64,000 nucleotides of DNA from an uncultured Prevotellaceae bacterium (GCA_947165675.1 CAMVBJ010000009.1:28868-92867); one strand, 5' to 3'; shown: positions 44,820-54,770, counted from the stretch's first letter. Made by a program: numbers and translations. The notes: generated by a model from the letters alone, not told the origin.

Positions 44820-45938
44820 ATGAAATTCAACGTCCAAAGTAAATTATTGCTCTCTCGCCTGAACGCAGTGAGCAAAGTGGTGAGCAGCAAGAACGCTTAT
44901 GCCATTCTTGACAATTTCCTGTTTGAATTGCAAAGTGACCGACTCGTAGTCACTGGCAGTGATATGGAAACCCGCCTGACCACCAATATTGAAGTCCAGA
45001 ACGTAGAAGGCACTGGCAAATTTGCCCTCGACGTCAAGCGCACCATCAACTCACTGAAAGAATTGCCCGACACAGCCTTGACCTTTGAAATCAATGACGA
45101 GACATTAGCAGTCAAGGTAACCTACCTCAACGGTTACTACGATGCGATGGCACTCAACGGCGACGAGTTCCCCGAGAAAGCCGCTAACGCCAATGACGTC
45201 AAGCAATTTTCCTTGCCAGCCAAGAACATTGCCGCTGGTATCGGTCACACCCTGTTCGCTGTGGGTAACGATGACATGCATCCTCAATTCACTGGTATAT
45301 TCTGGGACATCAAGCCTGACATGATTGTGTATGTGGCCAGCGACTCACACAAGCTCGTCCGCTACCGCCAGACCGACATCAAACCCGACTTTGAACGCAA
45401 TTTCATTCTTCCCGCCAAGCCCGCTGCTATCCTGGCAAACATCATCGACCGCAACAGCGACGAGCCCATCAACATCATCGTTGACGAGAACAGCGCCACA
45501 TTTGAGAATGCTGATTACCAGCTCTCATGCCGCTTCATCAACGGTCGTTATCCCAACTATAACTCGGTTATCCCCGAGGATAACCCCTACACCATGGCCG
45601 TTGACCGCCAGACGCTGTTGAATGCCGTGCGCCGCGTTGCCGTATTTGCCAACGTCGGTGGTTTGGTGCGACTGGACTTGAGTGCTGATCATGTGGTGCT
45701 CACCGCCCAGGATGTTGATCACTCCACCGCTGCCGAGGAGACCATCAAGTGTGAATACAACGGTGAGCCCATGAACATCGGCTTCAAGAGTGCTGATGTC
45801 ATCGACGTGGTCAACAACATTGACTGCGAGGGCGTGTTCCTCAAGCTGCTCGACCCCGCCCGTGCAGGTGTGTTTGTTCCCAGTGAGCAGAAGGCCGGTG
45901 AAGACCTCATCGTGCTGCAGATGCCCATGATGATTTAA
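44820..45938 (+). CDS. dnaN: DNA polymerase III sliding clamp (beta subunit)
   Basis: Ring-shaped processivity factor of replication. The protein starts MKFNVQSKLLLSRLNAVSKV and has three repeated clamp folds: about residues 1-120, 125-245 and 248-372. FPEKAANANDVKQFSLPAKN and the C-terminal VLQMPMMI are as expected for Bacteroidetes clamps. Full length at 372. It is not next to dnaA; instead it leads an operon whose next gene, 14 bases on, is a DnaQ-like exonuclease. Confidence 0.96.
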   Translation: MKFNVQSKLLLSRLNAVSKVVSSKNAYAILDNFLFELQSDRLVVTGSDMETRLTTNIEVQNVEGTGKFALDVKRTINSLKELPDTALTFEINDETLAVKVTYLNGYYDAMALNGDEFPEKAANANDVKQFSLPAKNIAAGIGHTLFAVGNDDMHPQFTGIFWDIKPDMIVYVASDSHKLVRYRQTDIKPDFERNFILPAKPAAILANIIDRNSDEPINIIVDENSATFENADYQLSCRFINGRYPNYNSVIPEDNPYTMAVDRQTLLNAVRRVAVFANVGGLVRLDLSADHVVLTAQDVDHSTAAEETIKCEYNGEPMNIGFKSADVIDVVNNIDCEGVFLKLLDPARAGVFVPSEQKAGEDLIVLQMPMMI

Positions 45939-45952
45939 TATCTAAACAGGAT

Positions 45953-46735
45953 ATGGAACTGAACCTGAAACGCCCGCTTGTAGTATTTGACTTAGAGTCA
46001 ACCGGTCTTAATATCACCGAGGACCGCATCATTGAGCTCTCTTACGTGAAGGTTTATCCCGATGGGCGTGAGGAAAGCAAGACCTACCGCTTCAATCCCG
46101 AGAAGGAGATTCCGCAACAGGCAATCGATGTACACCACATCACCAACGAGATGCTGGTGGGCGAACCGACCTTCAAGCAGCGTGCCCATGACATCGCCCG
46201 CGTGTTTGAGGGCAGCGACATCGCAGGCTTCAACAGCAACCATTTTGACATTCCCTTGCTTGCCCAGGAGATGAGCAAGGCTGGAGTCAACTTTGACCCC
46301 AGTCAGCACAAGTTTATCGACGTACAGACCATCTTCCACAAGCGTGAGAAGCGCGACCTGGAAGCGGCTTGCATCTTCTACTGCGGACACCCGATGGAAA
46401 ACCATCACTCGGCAGCCGATGACGCTAAAACCACGCTCGAAGTGCTCAAGGCTCAGCTCGACCACTATGCTAATGACCCCGAGCCATTGCAGAACGACGT
46501 TGAATATCTGTCGCAGTACTCGTCCCACAACCGTAACGTGGACTTGGCCGGACGCATCATCTACGATGAGAAAAAGCGACCCATCTTCAACTTCGGCAAG
46601 CACAAGGGGAAGACCGTCGAGGACGTTTTCACCAAGCTTGACCTGGGTTACTATGACTGGATGATGAAAAGCGACTTTGCCGAGAACACCAAGCAGGTTA
46701 TCACTAAGCTGTACATCCAATACAAGAAGAAATAA
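45953..46735 (+). CDS. DnaQ-like 3'-5' exonuclease
   Basis: DEDDh exonuclease of the epsilon type. Exo I is VVFDLESTGLNITEDRIIE, Exo II FNSNHFDIPLLAQEM, and Exo III HHSAADDAKTTLEV with the catalytic His and Asp. The last 60 residues (FNFGKHKGKTVEDVFTKLDL, then YYDWMMKSDF) form a small extra domain seen in many Bacteroidetes exonucleases. At 260 residues it is typical of that group. Its place 14 bases after dnaN suggests proofreading or repair linked to the replisome. Confidence 0.92.
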   Translation: MELNLKRPLVVFDLESTGLNITEDRIIELSYVKVYPDGREESKTYRFNPEKEIPQQAIDVHHITNEMLVGEPTFKQRAHDIARVFEGSDIAGFNSNHFDIPLLAQEMSKAGVNFDPSQHKFIDVQTIFHKREKRDLEAACIFYCGHPMENHHSAADDAKTTLEVLKAQLDHYANDPEPLQNDVEYLSQYSSHNRNVDLAGRIIYDEKKRPIFNFGKHKGKTVEDVFTKLDLGYYDWMMKSDFAENTKQVITKLYIQYKKK

Positions 46736-46754
46736 TTTCATCGATCCGCACATC

Positions 46755-47963
46755 ATGTTGAAAGGCAAACACATCATCTTGGGCATCACTGGAGGCATTG
46801 CCGCCTACAAGTGCGCCACGCTCACCCGCCTGCTGATTAAAGCAGGTGCCGAGGTACAGGTTATCATGACCCCTAACGCCAAACAATTTATACAGCCACT
46901 GACGTTATCGACCTTGAGCGGAAAGCCCGTCATCAGTGAGTTCTTCACCGCTAACACGGGACAGTGGAACAGCCATGTTGACTTAGGGTTGTGGGCTGAT
47001 GCGCTTATCATCGCTCCTGCCACAGCATCCACGATAGGCAAAATGGCTAACGGTGTTGCCGATAACATGTTAGTGACAACCTATCTATCGGCCAAGGCTC
47101 CTGTGTTTGTTGCTCCCGCGATGGATCTGGACATGATGCGCCATCCCAGCACGGTGCGCAACCTGAATCTGCTGCGCTCCTATGGTAATCACATCATCGA
47201 ACCCACGGCAGGCGAGTTAGCGAGCCACCTTATTGGTAAAGGCCGTATGGAGGAGCCCGAGAACATCCTCAAAGTGCTTGATGAGTTTTTCAAGTCGAAC
47301 GAGGATTTGCAAGGCAAGCATGTACTCATCACCGCTGGTCCAACGGTCGAAAGGATTGACCCCGTGCGCTATATCAGCAACTTCTCGTCTGGTAAGATGG
47401 GTTTTGCACTGGCCGAGGAGTGTGCCAGTCGTGGAGCTCAAGTAACACTGGTAACAGGTCCTGTTTCCTTGCAGACTGAACACCCTGCCATCGAACGCAT
47501 CGACGTGACCACAGCAGTTGAGATGCACGACACCGTCATGAATGCCTTGCCCCAAAGCGATGCCGTCATCCTGTGTGCCGCCGTTGCCGACTACCGTGTC
47601 GAGAACGTAGCCGACAAGAAAATCAAGCGAGAGAAAGACACGGCTCCGGTTATCAAGCTCACGCCCAATCCAGACATTGCCCGTGCCGTGGGCCAAGCTA
47701 AGCGCGCAGACCAAGTAACCGTAGGATTTGCCTTAGAGACTGACAACGAACAAGTCAACGCACAAGGAAAATTGGAACGTAAAAATCTGAATTTCATCGT
47801 TATGAACTCATTGCGTGACAAGAATGCCGGTTTCCAGGTCGATACCAACAAGGTGACTATCTTCACCGACAAGGGCGAGACCATTGAGGGCGACTGCAAG
47901 AGTAAACGCGACGTCGCCCATGACATTGTTGACGTTTTACACAAGTATTTGGCACTGAAATGA
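46755..47963 (+). CDS. coaBC: Bifunctional phosphopantothenoylcysteine decarboxylase/synthetase
   Basis: Carries out two steps of coenzyme A synthesis: coupling of cysteine to phosphopantothenate (CoaB) and decarboxylation (CoaC, FMN). The CoaC half starts KHIILGITGGIAAYKCATLT and has the active-site His in WNSHVDLGLWAD and PAMDLDMM. The CoaB half has LITAGPTVERIDPVRYISNF and AAVADYRVE. The ATG at 46755 gives 402 residues; an upstream extension would overlap the exonuclease gene. Its stop overlaps the next start (ATGA). Confidence 0.95.
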   Translation: MLKGKHIILGITGGIAAYKCATLTRLLIKAGAEVQVIMTPNAKQFIQPLTLSTLSGKPVISEFFTANTGQWNSHVDLGLWADALIIAPATASTIGKMANGVADNMLVTTYLSAKAPVFVAPAMDLDMMRHPSTVRNLNLLRSYGNHIIEPTAGELASHLIGKGRMEEPENILKVLDEFFKSNEDLQGKHVLITAGPTVERIDPVRYISNFSSGKMGFALAEECASRGAQVTLVTGPVSLQTEHPAIERIDVTTAVEMHDTVMNALPQSDAVILCAAVADYRVENVADKKIKREKDTAPVIKLTPNPDIARAVGQAKRADQVTVGFALETDNEQVNAQGKLERKNLNFIVMNSLRDKNAGFQVDTNKVTIFTDKGETIEGDCKSKRDVAHDIVDVLHKYLALK

Positions 47964-48883
47964 AAAAGACATTATTGCTGATGATGGTGGTGCTGATGTG
48001 CGCCTTCACCACCGCTGCCCAAGAAGAGGCCACCGAACTCAACTGCGAGGTCGAGGTCAATAGTGACAAGATCTCTAATGGCAGCAGGGATGTGTTCAAC
48101 GAGCTTAAGCAGGCTATAACAGACTACATGAACACGACCAAGTGGACCAATGCCACCTTTGGCACTAACGAGAAAATCTACTGTAAGCTCATGCTCACCT
48201 TGAGCTCTTGGGATAATGCCACGGGGGCCATGGAAGGCGACTTGCAGATTCAGTCACAACGTCCCGTCTATAACAGTAGCTACACCACAGCCGTCATCAA
48301 CTTCAAGGACACTAAGGTCAAGTTCTTCTACGAGACAGGGCAACAACTCGTCTTCTCGGAACTGGAGATGGAGGATAATTTGACAGCCATCCTCAACTTC
48401 TGGGCCTACATGATTATCGCTATGGACTTCGATACCTTTGAGTTAAATGGCGGTGACCCCTACTATGAGCGTGCAGCCCAGATTGTCCGCCTTGCTCAGA
48501 GTAGTGGCGAGAGTGGCTGGAAAGCCTTTGAAGACAACACCAACCGCAGCGCCGTCCTGAGCGCCTTTACTGAGAAGCAGACCTCGCCAATTCGTCAAAT
48601 TCTATATGACTACCATCGCATGGGACTGGACCAAATGGTGGTAACCGTGGATAAAGGACGCTCGGCTATTACCCATACACTCGAGAACTTGGCAAAAATC
48701 TATGATGTCGCACCGATGTCGGTGTGCCTAACTATGTTTAAAGACGCTAAACTCGACGAGTTAATCAACGTTTATAGTAAAGCCAATACCACCGAGAAGG
48801 AAACAGTCTATGAAATGCTCTACCAGGTATATCCGAGTGATAACACGCGTCTGGAGCAAATCAAAAAAACTGAGAATTCATGA
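47960..48883 (+). CDS. DUF4835 / PorD-like periplasmic protein
   Basis: A signal peptide (KKTLLLMMVVLMCAFTTAA) precedes a 285-residue mature protein with ELNCEVEVNSDKI near its start and YYERAAQIVRLAQSSGESGW in the middle, the pattern of the DUF4835 family. The family is often labelled PorD after a type IX secretion link, though it occurs in genomes without clear secretion genes, and no other Por genes are here. The order coaBC, this gene, recN is conserved in Bacteroidetes. The start overlaps coaBC by four bases. Confidence 0.8.
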   Translation: MKKTLLLMMVVLMCAFTTAAQEEATELNCEVEVNSDKISNGSRDVFNELKQAITDYMNTTKWTNATFGTNEKIYCKLMLTLSSWDNATGAMEGDLQIQSQRPVYNSSYTTAVINFKDTKVKFFYETGQQLVFSELEMEDNLTAILNFWAYMIIAMDFDTFELNGGDPYYERAAQIVRLAQSSGESGWKAFEDNTNRSAVLSAFTEKQTSPIRQILYDYHRMGLDQMVVTVDKGRSAITHTLENLAKIYDVAPMSVCLTMFKDAKLDELINVYSKANTTEKETVYEMLYQVYPSDNTRLEQIKKTENS

Positions 48884-48914
48884 CCCTCATAGATGTGTGC
48901 CACTCTTGTAAACA

Positions 48915-50585
48915 ATGATTAAACAACTGCACATCTCTAATTATGCACTCATTGACAAGCTCGATATCGGGTTTGATGATGGGTTGACTATTATTACAGG
49001 TGAAACTGGTGCTGGCAAGTCCATCATCCTGGGTGCATTGTCACTCATTCTGGGTGAGCGCGCCGACACTCGCGCCATCCGCGACACATCTTCCAAGACC
49101 GTTGTCGAGGCTACATTTGACATCACTGGCTACAAGTTAGAGCGATACTTCAGTGACAATGACATTGATTGGGATGAGAACGAGTGCCTATTGAGACGTG
49201 AGCTCTCACCTACGGGACGTTCCCGTGCATTTATTAACGACACGCCTGTGGCATTGAGCTTACTGCGAGACCTGAGCACTCGACTGCTCGACATTCATTC
49301 CCAGCATAGCAACATGCTGCTGTCGCAATCCGCCTTCCAGCTTTCAATACTTGACAGTATCGCCGACAACAGCCAGCTATTAGACACCTACCGCACGCAA
49401 TACCAGCATTATAAAGAAGCTGAGCGACAACTGCAACAGACCACTCAGGCCATCGAGAAGATGCGCCAAAACGAAGACTACATCCGTTTTCAGCTCGACC
49501 AATTACAGGCGATGCAGTTGCAGCCCGACGAGGATCAACAGCTCGAAGCCCTACAAAGCAAACTGAGCAATATCACCGAGTTGAAAGAAGCGTTGTGGAG
49601 TGTGGAGAATGAGCTTGACAGTGAGGAGAACAGCATTCTGGAACGCCTCAGCACTGTTGCCCAACGACTGGATGAGGCCGAACACCACCTGAATGACGTC
49701 GAAGGGATGTCCCAACGTGTTCGCTCAGCACTGATTGACCTCAAGGATATTGCACAGAGCGTGAGCTCCATCATTGACACACTCAATGACGACCCTGCTG
49801 AACTGGCTCGAGTAGATGAACGCCTGAACAACATTTACTCGCTACAACGCAAACATAATGCCCAAGATGTCAACGCATTAATTGCAATACAACGGGATTA
49901 TGAACAACAATTAAGCGAAATCGAGCACAATGACGACATCATTGAGGAACTCATGACTCGCGTCAAGACGTGTCATGCCGCTGCCACTGATGTCGCATCC
50001 CAATTGTCCTCCAAGCGCCATGAAGCCGCCAAACGCTTCAGTAAGGAATTGTTAGCTCTTGCGACGCCATTAGGCATGAGAAATATTGCCTTCAACGTCG
50101 AGTTTGACAAGATTGACCTCACAGCCAATGGCGCCGACAGTGTGGAATTCATGATGGCTTTTAACAAGAACCAGCGTCCCATGCCTGTCAAGGATACTGC
50201 ATCGGGTGGTGAAATTTCGCGTGTAATGCTCTGCATCAAGACCATTATCGCCCGCCACATGCAGTTGCCCAGCATTATCTTTGACGAGGTGGACACTGGC
50301 GTGAGTGGAGACGTGGCAGGCATGATCGGCGAGATGATGGCTAACATCGCCCGTACAATCCAAGTCATCGCCATTACCCATCTGCCACAGGTCGCCGCTA
50401 ACGGGGATCACCACCTGCGCGTGTACAAGACCGATACCGAGGTCGAAACCCTCACACGCGTCGAGCGACTGAATCAAGACGAACACGTTATGGAAGTGGC
50501 CCGCATGCTCAGTGGCAAGGACATGAACCAGGCCGCAATTGACAATGCTAAATCACTCATCAACCACAAGCATAAAAATGATTGA
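48915..50585 (+). CDS. recN: DNA repair protein RecN
   Basis: SMC-like ATPase acting in double-strand break repair. The N-terminus is MIKQLHISNYALIDKLDIGF with Walker A TGETGAGKSIILGAL. Coiled coils occupy about residues 155-360, and the C-terminal lobe has DTASGGEISRVMLCIKTII (signature) and IIFDEVDTGVSGDVAGMIG (Walker B). Full length at 556 residues. It is followed by rlmB, whose start codon lies within its last codons. Confidence 0.95.
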   Translation: MIKQLHISNYALIDKLDIGFDDGLTIITGETGAGKSIILGALSLILGERADTRAIRDTSSKTVVEATFDITGYKLERYFSDNDIDWDENECLLRRELSPTGRSRAFINDTPVALSLLRDLSTRLLDIHSQHSNMLLSQSAFQLSILDSIADNSQLLDTYRTQYQHYKEAERQLQQTTQAIEKMRQNEDYIRFQLDQLQAMQLQPDEDQQLEALQSKLSNITELKEALWSVENELDSEENSILERLSTVAQRLDEAEHHLNDVEGMSQRVRSALIDLKDIAQSVSSIIDTLNDDPAELARVDERLNNIYSLQRKHNAQDVNALIAIQRDYEQQLSEIEHNDDIIEELMTRVKTCHAAATDVASQLSSKRHEAAKRFSKELLALATPLGMRNIAFNVEFDKIDLTANGADSVEFMMAFNKNQRPMPVKDTASGGEISRVMLCIKTIIARHMQLPSIIFDEVDTGVSGDVAGMIGEMMANIARTIQVIAITHLPQVAANGDHHLRVYKTDTEVETLTRVERLNQDEHVMEVARMLSGKDMNQAAIDNAKSLINHKHKND

Positions 50586-51336
50586 CAAGACCCAATACAT
50601 CTACGGCATACACGCCGTGCTTGAAGCCATCGATGCCGGTAAGGACATCGATAAAATACTCTTGAGCAAAACCCTTAATGACGAGACCGCTAAGGAAATC
50701 AGCGAACGAGCCAGAGAGCTTCGCGTCCCTGTCCAGCGTGTCCCTGTCCAGAAAATTGACCGCATCACGCGTCGCAACCATCAGGGCGTATTAGCCATGA
50801 TGGCGGCAGTGACCTATTACCGTGTTGAGGACTTGGTGCCACAACTGTTCGATGAGGGCGTCAACCCATTTGTCGTCGTACTCGACGGTGTGACCGACGT
50901 GCGCAACTTTGGAGCCGTTGCACGCACGTGTGAATGCGCGGGTGTCAACGCCATTGTTATTCCCGACCGCGAGAGTGTGAGTGTCAATGCTGATGCCGTC
51001 AAGACCTCGGCTGGCGCACTCAACTATCTGCCAGTGTGCAGGGAACGTAATCTCGTTAATGCCGTCAAGCTATTACGAGACAGTGGCTTCAAGATTGTCG
51101 GGACAAGCGATAAGCAACATCAACCTTATACTCAAGCAGACTACACAGGTCCGGTCGCCATTGTTCTTGGAGCCGAGGATAAGGGTATCTCACCCGAAAT
51201 CATGAGGTTGTGCGACACTCAGGTGCTCATTCCAGAGTTCGGCAATATCAACTCGCTGAATGTGTCGGTAGCAGGTGGTATCATGATCTATGAGGTAGTC
51301 AGGCAGCGCCTCAATGATGCTCAGGGCGTTGAATAG
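50578..51336 (+). CDS. rlmB: 23S rRNA 2'-O-methyltransferase RlmB (SpoU/TrmH)
   Basis: SPOUT methyltransferase that methylates the ribose of G2251 in 23S rRNA. The N-terminal substrate domain begins IYGIHAVLEAIDAGKDIDKI. The knot has LDGVTDVRNFGAVARTCECA, IVLGAEDKGISPEI and IPEFGNINSLNVSVAGGIMI, the three SPOUT motifs. The ATG at 50578 overlaps the recN stop and gives 252 residues; a longer frame inside recN is ignored. Confidence 0.93.
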   Translation: MIDKTQYIYGIHAVLEAIDAGKDIDKILLSKTLNDETAKEISERARELRVPVQRVPVQKIDRITRRNHQGVLAMMAAVTYYRVEDLVPQLFDEGVNPFVVVLDGVTDVRNFGAVARTCECAGVNAIVIPDRESVSVNADAVKTSAGALNYLPVCRERNLVNAVKLLRDSGFKIVGTSDKQHQPYTQADYTGPVAIVLGAEDKGISPEIMRLCDTQVLIPEFGNINSLNVSVAGGIMIYEVVRQRLNDAQGVE

Positions 51337-51347
51337 TGTATATTTTG

Positions 51348-51379
51348 TTTGCCCAAGCCGTCATTTTTCGCTAATTTTG
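51348..51379 (+). promoter_or_regulatory. Promoter of nusB
   Basis: TTTG at 51348-51351, 20 bases, TAATTTTG at 51372-51379, 24 bases before the ATG at 51404. It excludes an in-frame extension that would start within rlmB. Confidence 0.75.
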
Positions 51380-51403
51380 CAATTTCAAACATTCTCATTA
51401 TAT

Positions 51404-52336
51404 ATGATAAATCGAGTTTTAATCCGCACCAAGGTTGTACAAAACCTGTACTCCTATATGCTCACGAAACCTGAGCGGACCTTAGCCATGGCGCTCAAGG
51501 ATCTTGACTCATGTCTTGACAAGACCTACGAACTGTACCATTACCTGTTACGCCTGCCCGTGGAATTGACCCACATCCAGGACATGCGCATCGACGAGGC
51601 CAGGAACAAGTACTTACCCACCGAGGAAGAGCGCAATCCCAATATGAAGTTTGTCAACAACCGCCTCGTGGCCGCTCTCGCTGCCGACGAGCAGTTGAAC
51701 CAATATGCCAACGAGCACACTGTGACCTGGAACGATGACCCCATTCTGGAACGCATTATGCTCGACAAGATCATCAAGAGCGATCTCTACAATGACTACA
51801 TGAGCGATGACGAGGACAGCATGATGGGCGACAGCCTGTTGTGGCAACAGCTCATGAAGCAGGTCATTTTGCCCGACGAGAATATGGCCGACGCCATCGA
51901 ACAGCGTTCACTCTACTGGACAGAGGACGACATGGACTTGCTCGGGCAGTTCGTGTGCAAGACCTTCAGGCGAATTGCTGACGGTGATAAAAATGCTATC
52001 ATGCCCATGTTCAAGGATGAGGAGGATAGCGATTTCGGTAAGGAATTGTTCAGTGCGACTGTCACTCAGATGCCTGAAAACAACCAGATCATTGACAGCC
52101 TTGTAGAGAATAGCCGCTGGGACAAAGACCGCATTGTGCTCATGGACCGCATCATCATGTGTACTGCTCTGGCCGAGTTGCGTGCTTTTGAGAAGATACC
52201 GACAGCAGTAACCCTTAACGAGTATATTGAGTTGGCCAAGAATTTCAGTACTGCCGGCAGTGGACAGTTTGTCAACGGTATTCTCAATAACGCAGTCAAG
52301 CAGATGCGAAAAGATGGAACAATCATCAAACCCTAA
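51404..52336 (+). CDS. nusB: Transcription antitermination factor NusB, long Bacteroidetes form
   Basis: RNA-binding helical protein that promotes antitermination at rRNA operons with NusE. The start INRVLIRTKVVQNLYSYMLT and the C-terminal RIIMCTALAELRAFEKIPTA, with VTLNEYIELAKNFSTAGSGQ after it, are the NusB core. About 150 acidic residues between them lengthen the protein to 310, against about 140 in E. coli. This long form is usual in Bacteroidetes. The ATG at 51404 is set by the promoter. Confidence 0.92.
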   Translation: MINRVLIRTKVVQNLYSYMLTKPERTLAMALKDLDSCLDKTYELYHYLLRLPVELTHIQDMRIDEARNKYLPTEEERNPNMKFVNNRLVAALAADEQLNQYANEHTVTWNDDPILERIMLDKIIKSDLYNDYMSDDEDSMMGDSLLWQQLMKQVILPDENMADAIEQRSLYWTEDDMDLLGQFVCKTFRRIADGDKNAIMPMFKDEEDSDFGKELFSATVTQMPENNQIIDSLVENSRWDKDRIVLMDRIIMCTALAELRAFEKIPTAVTLNEYIELAKNFSTAGSGQFVNGILNNAVKQMRKDGTIIKP

Positions 52337-52378
52337 ATAAAGATCTATACATTATTAATATAAAAACAACAGACAATT

Positions 52379-52687
52379 ATGTTTAACACAATTTTATTGC
52401 AAGCAGCAACCGGTGGTGACGCCGCCAATGGTGGCGCAGCCGGCTGGATGAACATGCTCATGATCGTTGCCCTGATCGCTATTTTCTACTTCTTCATGAT
52501 TGCCCCGCAGCGCAAGAGGGAGAAAAAAATCAACGAATTCCGCAGCAACATCAAGAAGGGTGATAAGGTCGTGACTATCGGCGGCATTCACGGTACAATC
52601 CGTGAGATCAAGGAGGATTCTTTTATTCTTGAGATCACCAATGGCGTCAGCATCACTGTTGATAAGAACGCCATTGCCATGTCATAA
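52379..52687 (+). CDS. yajC: Preprotein translocase subunit YajC
   Basis: Small inner-membrane partner of SecDF. One membrane segment (LMIVALIAIFYFFMIAPQRK) is followed by the conserved KINEFRSNIKKGDKVVTIGG and ISITVDKNAI-like end. At 102 residues it is the usual size. It lies 42 bases after nusB and 9 bases before the YbbR-like gene, in one run. Confidence 0.95.
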   Translation: MFNTILLQAATGGDAANGGAAGWMNMLMIVALIAIFYFFMIAPQRKREKKINEFRSNIKKGDKVVTIGGIHGTIREIKEDSFILEITNGVSITVDKNAIAMS

Positions 52688-52696
52688 TATAGCGTC

Positions 52697-53659
52697 ATGA
52701 AACTCTGGGAAAAGATACAGGAACGGTTGCAGGAATCGCCCCACATGAGGTCGATTCTCCTGTACCTCGTTTTTGTCTTTATATCGGCTATATTCTGGAG
52801 TTTCCTGACCTTCAATAGTGACGTGCAGCTTGATGTCGAGGTGCCAGTCGAGATGAGTTTGCCAAAGAACGTACACTTGCTTGCGAAGGTGCCCGATACC
52901 CTCACTGTAACAGTAAAGGACCGTGGTTACAGGTTCTTTTCCTACATATTCAATCAAACGCCCAAACTCACGTTGCGCTTTACGGACTATAGCGACGGGA
53001 ACAGCACATTCAAGATTGACCAGAGTCACCTGAAAAAGGCGCTTGCTCACGTGCTGAACAAGCATGCCACTATCGTGAGTGTCTTGCCCGAAGCCATTAA
53101 CATCAAGTTTACTGACCTTCCAGGCAAGAAAGTCCCTGTCAGGTCAGACATCATCGTCGAGCCCCGTGAGGACTACACGCTCTACGGTACATTGCTACAG
53201 AGTCAAGACTCGGTGTTGGTATTCAGCGACGCCAAAACATTGAGCGAGATCAACGAGGTCTATACCTATCACGTCGAGGAGGTTGACTTGACCGATACCC
53301 TGCGTCGCCGGGTGACCATTGCTCCCATCAACGGGACCGTCATCGAGCCACGCACCATCGATATCGTTGTTCCCATCGAGAAGCTCAAAGCACAAAAACG
53401 CACCGTCAAGATTGCGGTACGCAACGCTCCCAAGAATGTGAAGATGCTCTTGTTCCCCAGCGATGTAGAAGTGAGCTATCGCTCACCCGTAAGCCGTATT
53501 AAGGAAGATCCAGGCATCACCGCTGTTGTCGATTACAACTCGGTGGATTCCAGTACTCCCGGCAATAAGGTAAAGGTCATTATCGGTGAGATTCCAGCAT
53601 CCTATCAGGACGTGAAACTGTCACATGACAGTGTCGAGTACATTATCGAGAGGCATTGA
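52697..53659 (+). CDS. YbbR-like (CdaR) domain protein
   Basis: A single N-terminal membrane segment (ILLYLVFVFISAIFWSFLTF) followed by YbbR-type beta domains in the periplasm (VQLDVEVPVEMSLP, KVPVRSDIIVEPR, TVKIAVRNAPKNVKM). In Gram-positives CdaR regulates a cyclic-di-AMP synthase; in Bacteroidetes the role is unclear and no cdaA gene is here. It has 320 residues. It is followed after three bases by coaE. Confidence 0.85.
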   Translation: MKLWEKIQERLQESPHMRSILLYLVFVFISAIFWSFLTFNSDVQLDVEVPVEMSLPKNVHLLAKVPDTLTVTVKDRGYRFFSYIFNQTPKLTLRFTDYSDGNSTFKIDQSHLKKALAHVLNKHATIVSVLPEAINIKFTDLPGKKVPVRSDIIVEPREDYTLYGTLLQSQDSVLVFSDAKTLSEINEVYTYHVEEVDLTDTLRRRVTIAPINGTVIEPRTIDIVVPIEKLKAQKRTVKIAVRNAPKNVKMLLFPSDVEVSYRSPVSRIKEDPGITAVVDYNSVDSSTPGNKVKVIIGEIPASYQDVKLSHDSVEYIIERH

Positions 53660-53662
53660 CAA

Positions 53663-54253
53663 GTGGAACTGATAGCGATTACTGGTGGCATCGGCAGCGG
53701 TAAGAGCGTTGTCTCGCACATGATGAAGGTCATGGGCTATGATGTCTATGATTGTGATTCTCGTGCTCGTGGTCTCATGACAGGTGACCAAGACGTAAGG
53801 CGGCAATTGATAAGCACCTTCGGTAAAGACATCTATCTTGCCGACGGTAACATCAACCGTGAGCACCTGAGCTCTGTAGCATTCGCTGACAAGAGCGCAC
53901 TTAACCGGCTCAATGCCATCGTTCACCCCGCCACTGCGCGAGACTTGCTGCGCTGGAGCAGTGATCAGGCAGCTCAAGGCAAAGCTGTAGCATTTGTCGA
54001 GACAGCACTGTTGCGCACTGGAGGTCTTGATCAAGTGGTTAACCAGGTGTGGCACGTGACGGCTCCAGCCGACGTGCGCATCAAGCGGGTCATGGCACGC
54101 AACGGATTCACCGCTGCCCAAGTCCAAGCGCGCATCGACGCCCAAGCTCTTGAGGATATTGTAGGAGCCGATGAGCACGAACTTGTCAACGACAATGCCC
54201 GCGCCCTGTTACCCCAAGTCATGGCGTTACTCCAACAAATTAAAAAGTACTAA
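53663..54253 (+). CDS. coaE: Dephospho-CoA kinase
   Basis: Last step of coenzyme A synthesis. P-loop IAITGGIGSGKSVVSHMM at residues 4-21; DCDSRARGLM and IVHPATARDLLRW are the CoA-binding signatures. It starts with GTG, three bases after the preceding stop; no better ATG exists before the P-loop. At 196 residues it is typical. With coaBC 6 kb upstream, this dense region holds two CoA genes. Confidence 0.94.
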   Translation: MELIAITGGIGSGKSVVSHMMKVMGYDVYDCDSRARGLMTGDQDVRRQLISTFGKDIYLADGNINREHLSSVAFADKSALNRLNAIVHPATARDLLRWSSDQAAQGKAVAFVETALLRTGGLDQVVNQVWHVTAPADVRIKRVMARNGFTAAQVQARIDAQALEDIVGADEHELVNDNARALLPQVMALLQQIKKY

Positions 54254-54301
54254 CAATTAAGGAATATAATTCATTAACTTTAAATCAACATTATCACAAT
54301 T

Positions 54302-54748
54302 ATGCTGAGAAAAATTTTATCCATCTCGGGACGTCCCGGCCTTTATCAACTGGTATCCTACGGTAAGAATATGCTTCTCGTCGAGGGTCTCAACGACAAG
54401 AAGCGTTTCCCCGTCCATTCACGCGAACGTGTAATGTCACTTGGCGACATCTCGATTTTCACAACCAGCGAGGATGTACCCTTGTCACAGGTATTTGAGA
54501 ATATAGGCAAGAAATTTGATAACAAGGCTCTCGATGCCAAAGCCATTGCAACCCCTGACCAACTGCATGAGTTCATCGGCAGCGTGCTCGAGAACTGGGA
54601 CGAGGATCGAGTCCACAATAGCGACATCAAGAAAATCATCTCCTGGTATAATATTCTTGTAGGCGCAGGCATCACCGAATTCACCGCTAAGGAAGAAGAG
54701 GAGATCGCCACTGAAGAGGCTCCAGCCGAAGATGAAAAGAAGGACTAA
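54302..54748 (+). CDS. DUF5606 family protein
   Basis: Small cytosolic protein of 148 residues. MLRKILSISGRPGLYQLVSY at the start and SLGDISIFTTSEDVPLSQVF are the family pattern; the tail is Glu-rich (KEEEEIATEEAPAEDEKKD). Function unknown; it resembles small RNA- or protein-binding adaptors only by size. It lies 48 bases after coaE and 22 bases before the NlpC/P60 gene. Confidence 0.8.
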   Translation: MLRKILSISGRPGLYQLVSYGKNMLLVEGLNDKKRFPVHSRERVMSLGDISIFTTSEDVPLSQVFENIGKKFDNKALDAKAIATPDQLHEFIGSVLENWDEDRVHNSDIKKIISWYNILVGAGITEFTAKEEEEIATEEAPAEDEKKD

Positions 54749-54770
54749 TTAATTTCGATTAAAGTCCGCT

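Noticed and set aside
47960..48883. Evidence of a type IX secretion locus
   Set aside because: Only the DUF4835/PorD-like gene is present, in its conserved coaBC-recN context; no Por/Gld genes or C-terminal sorting domains were seen in the window.
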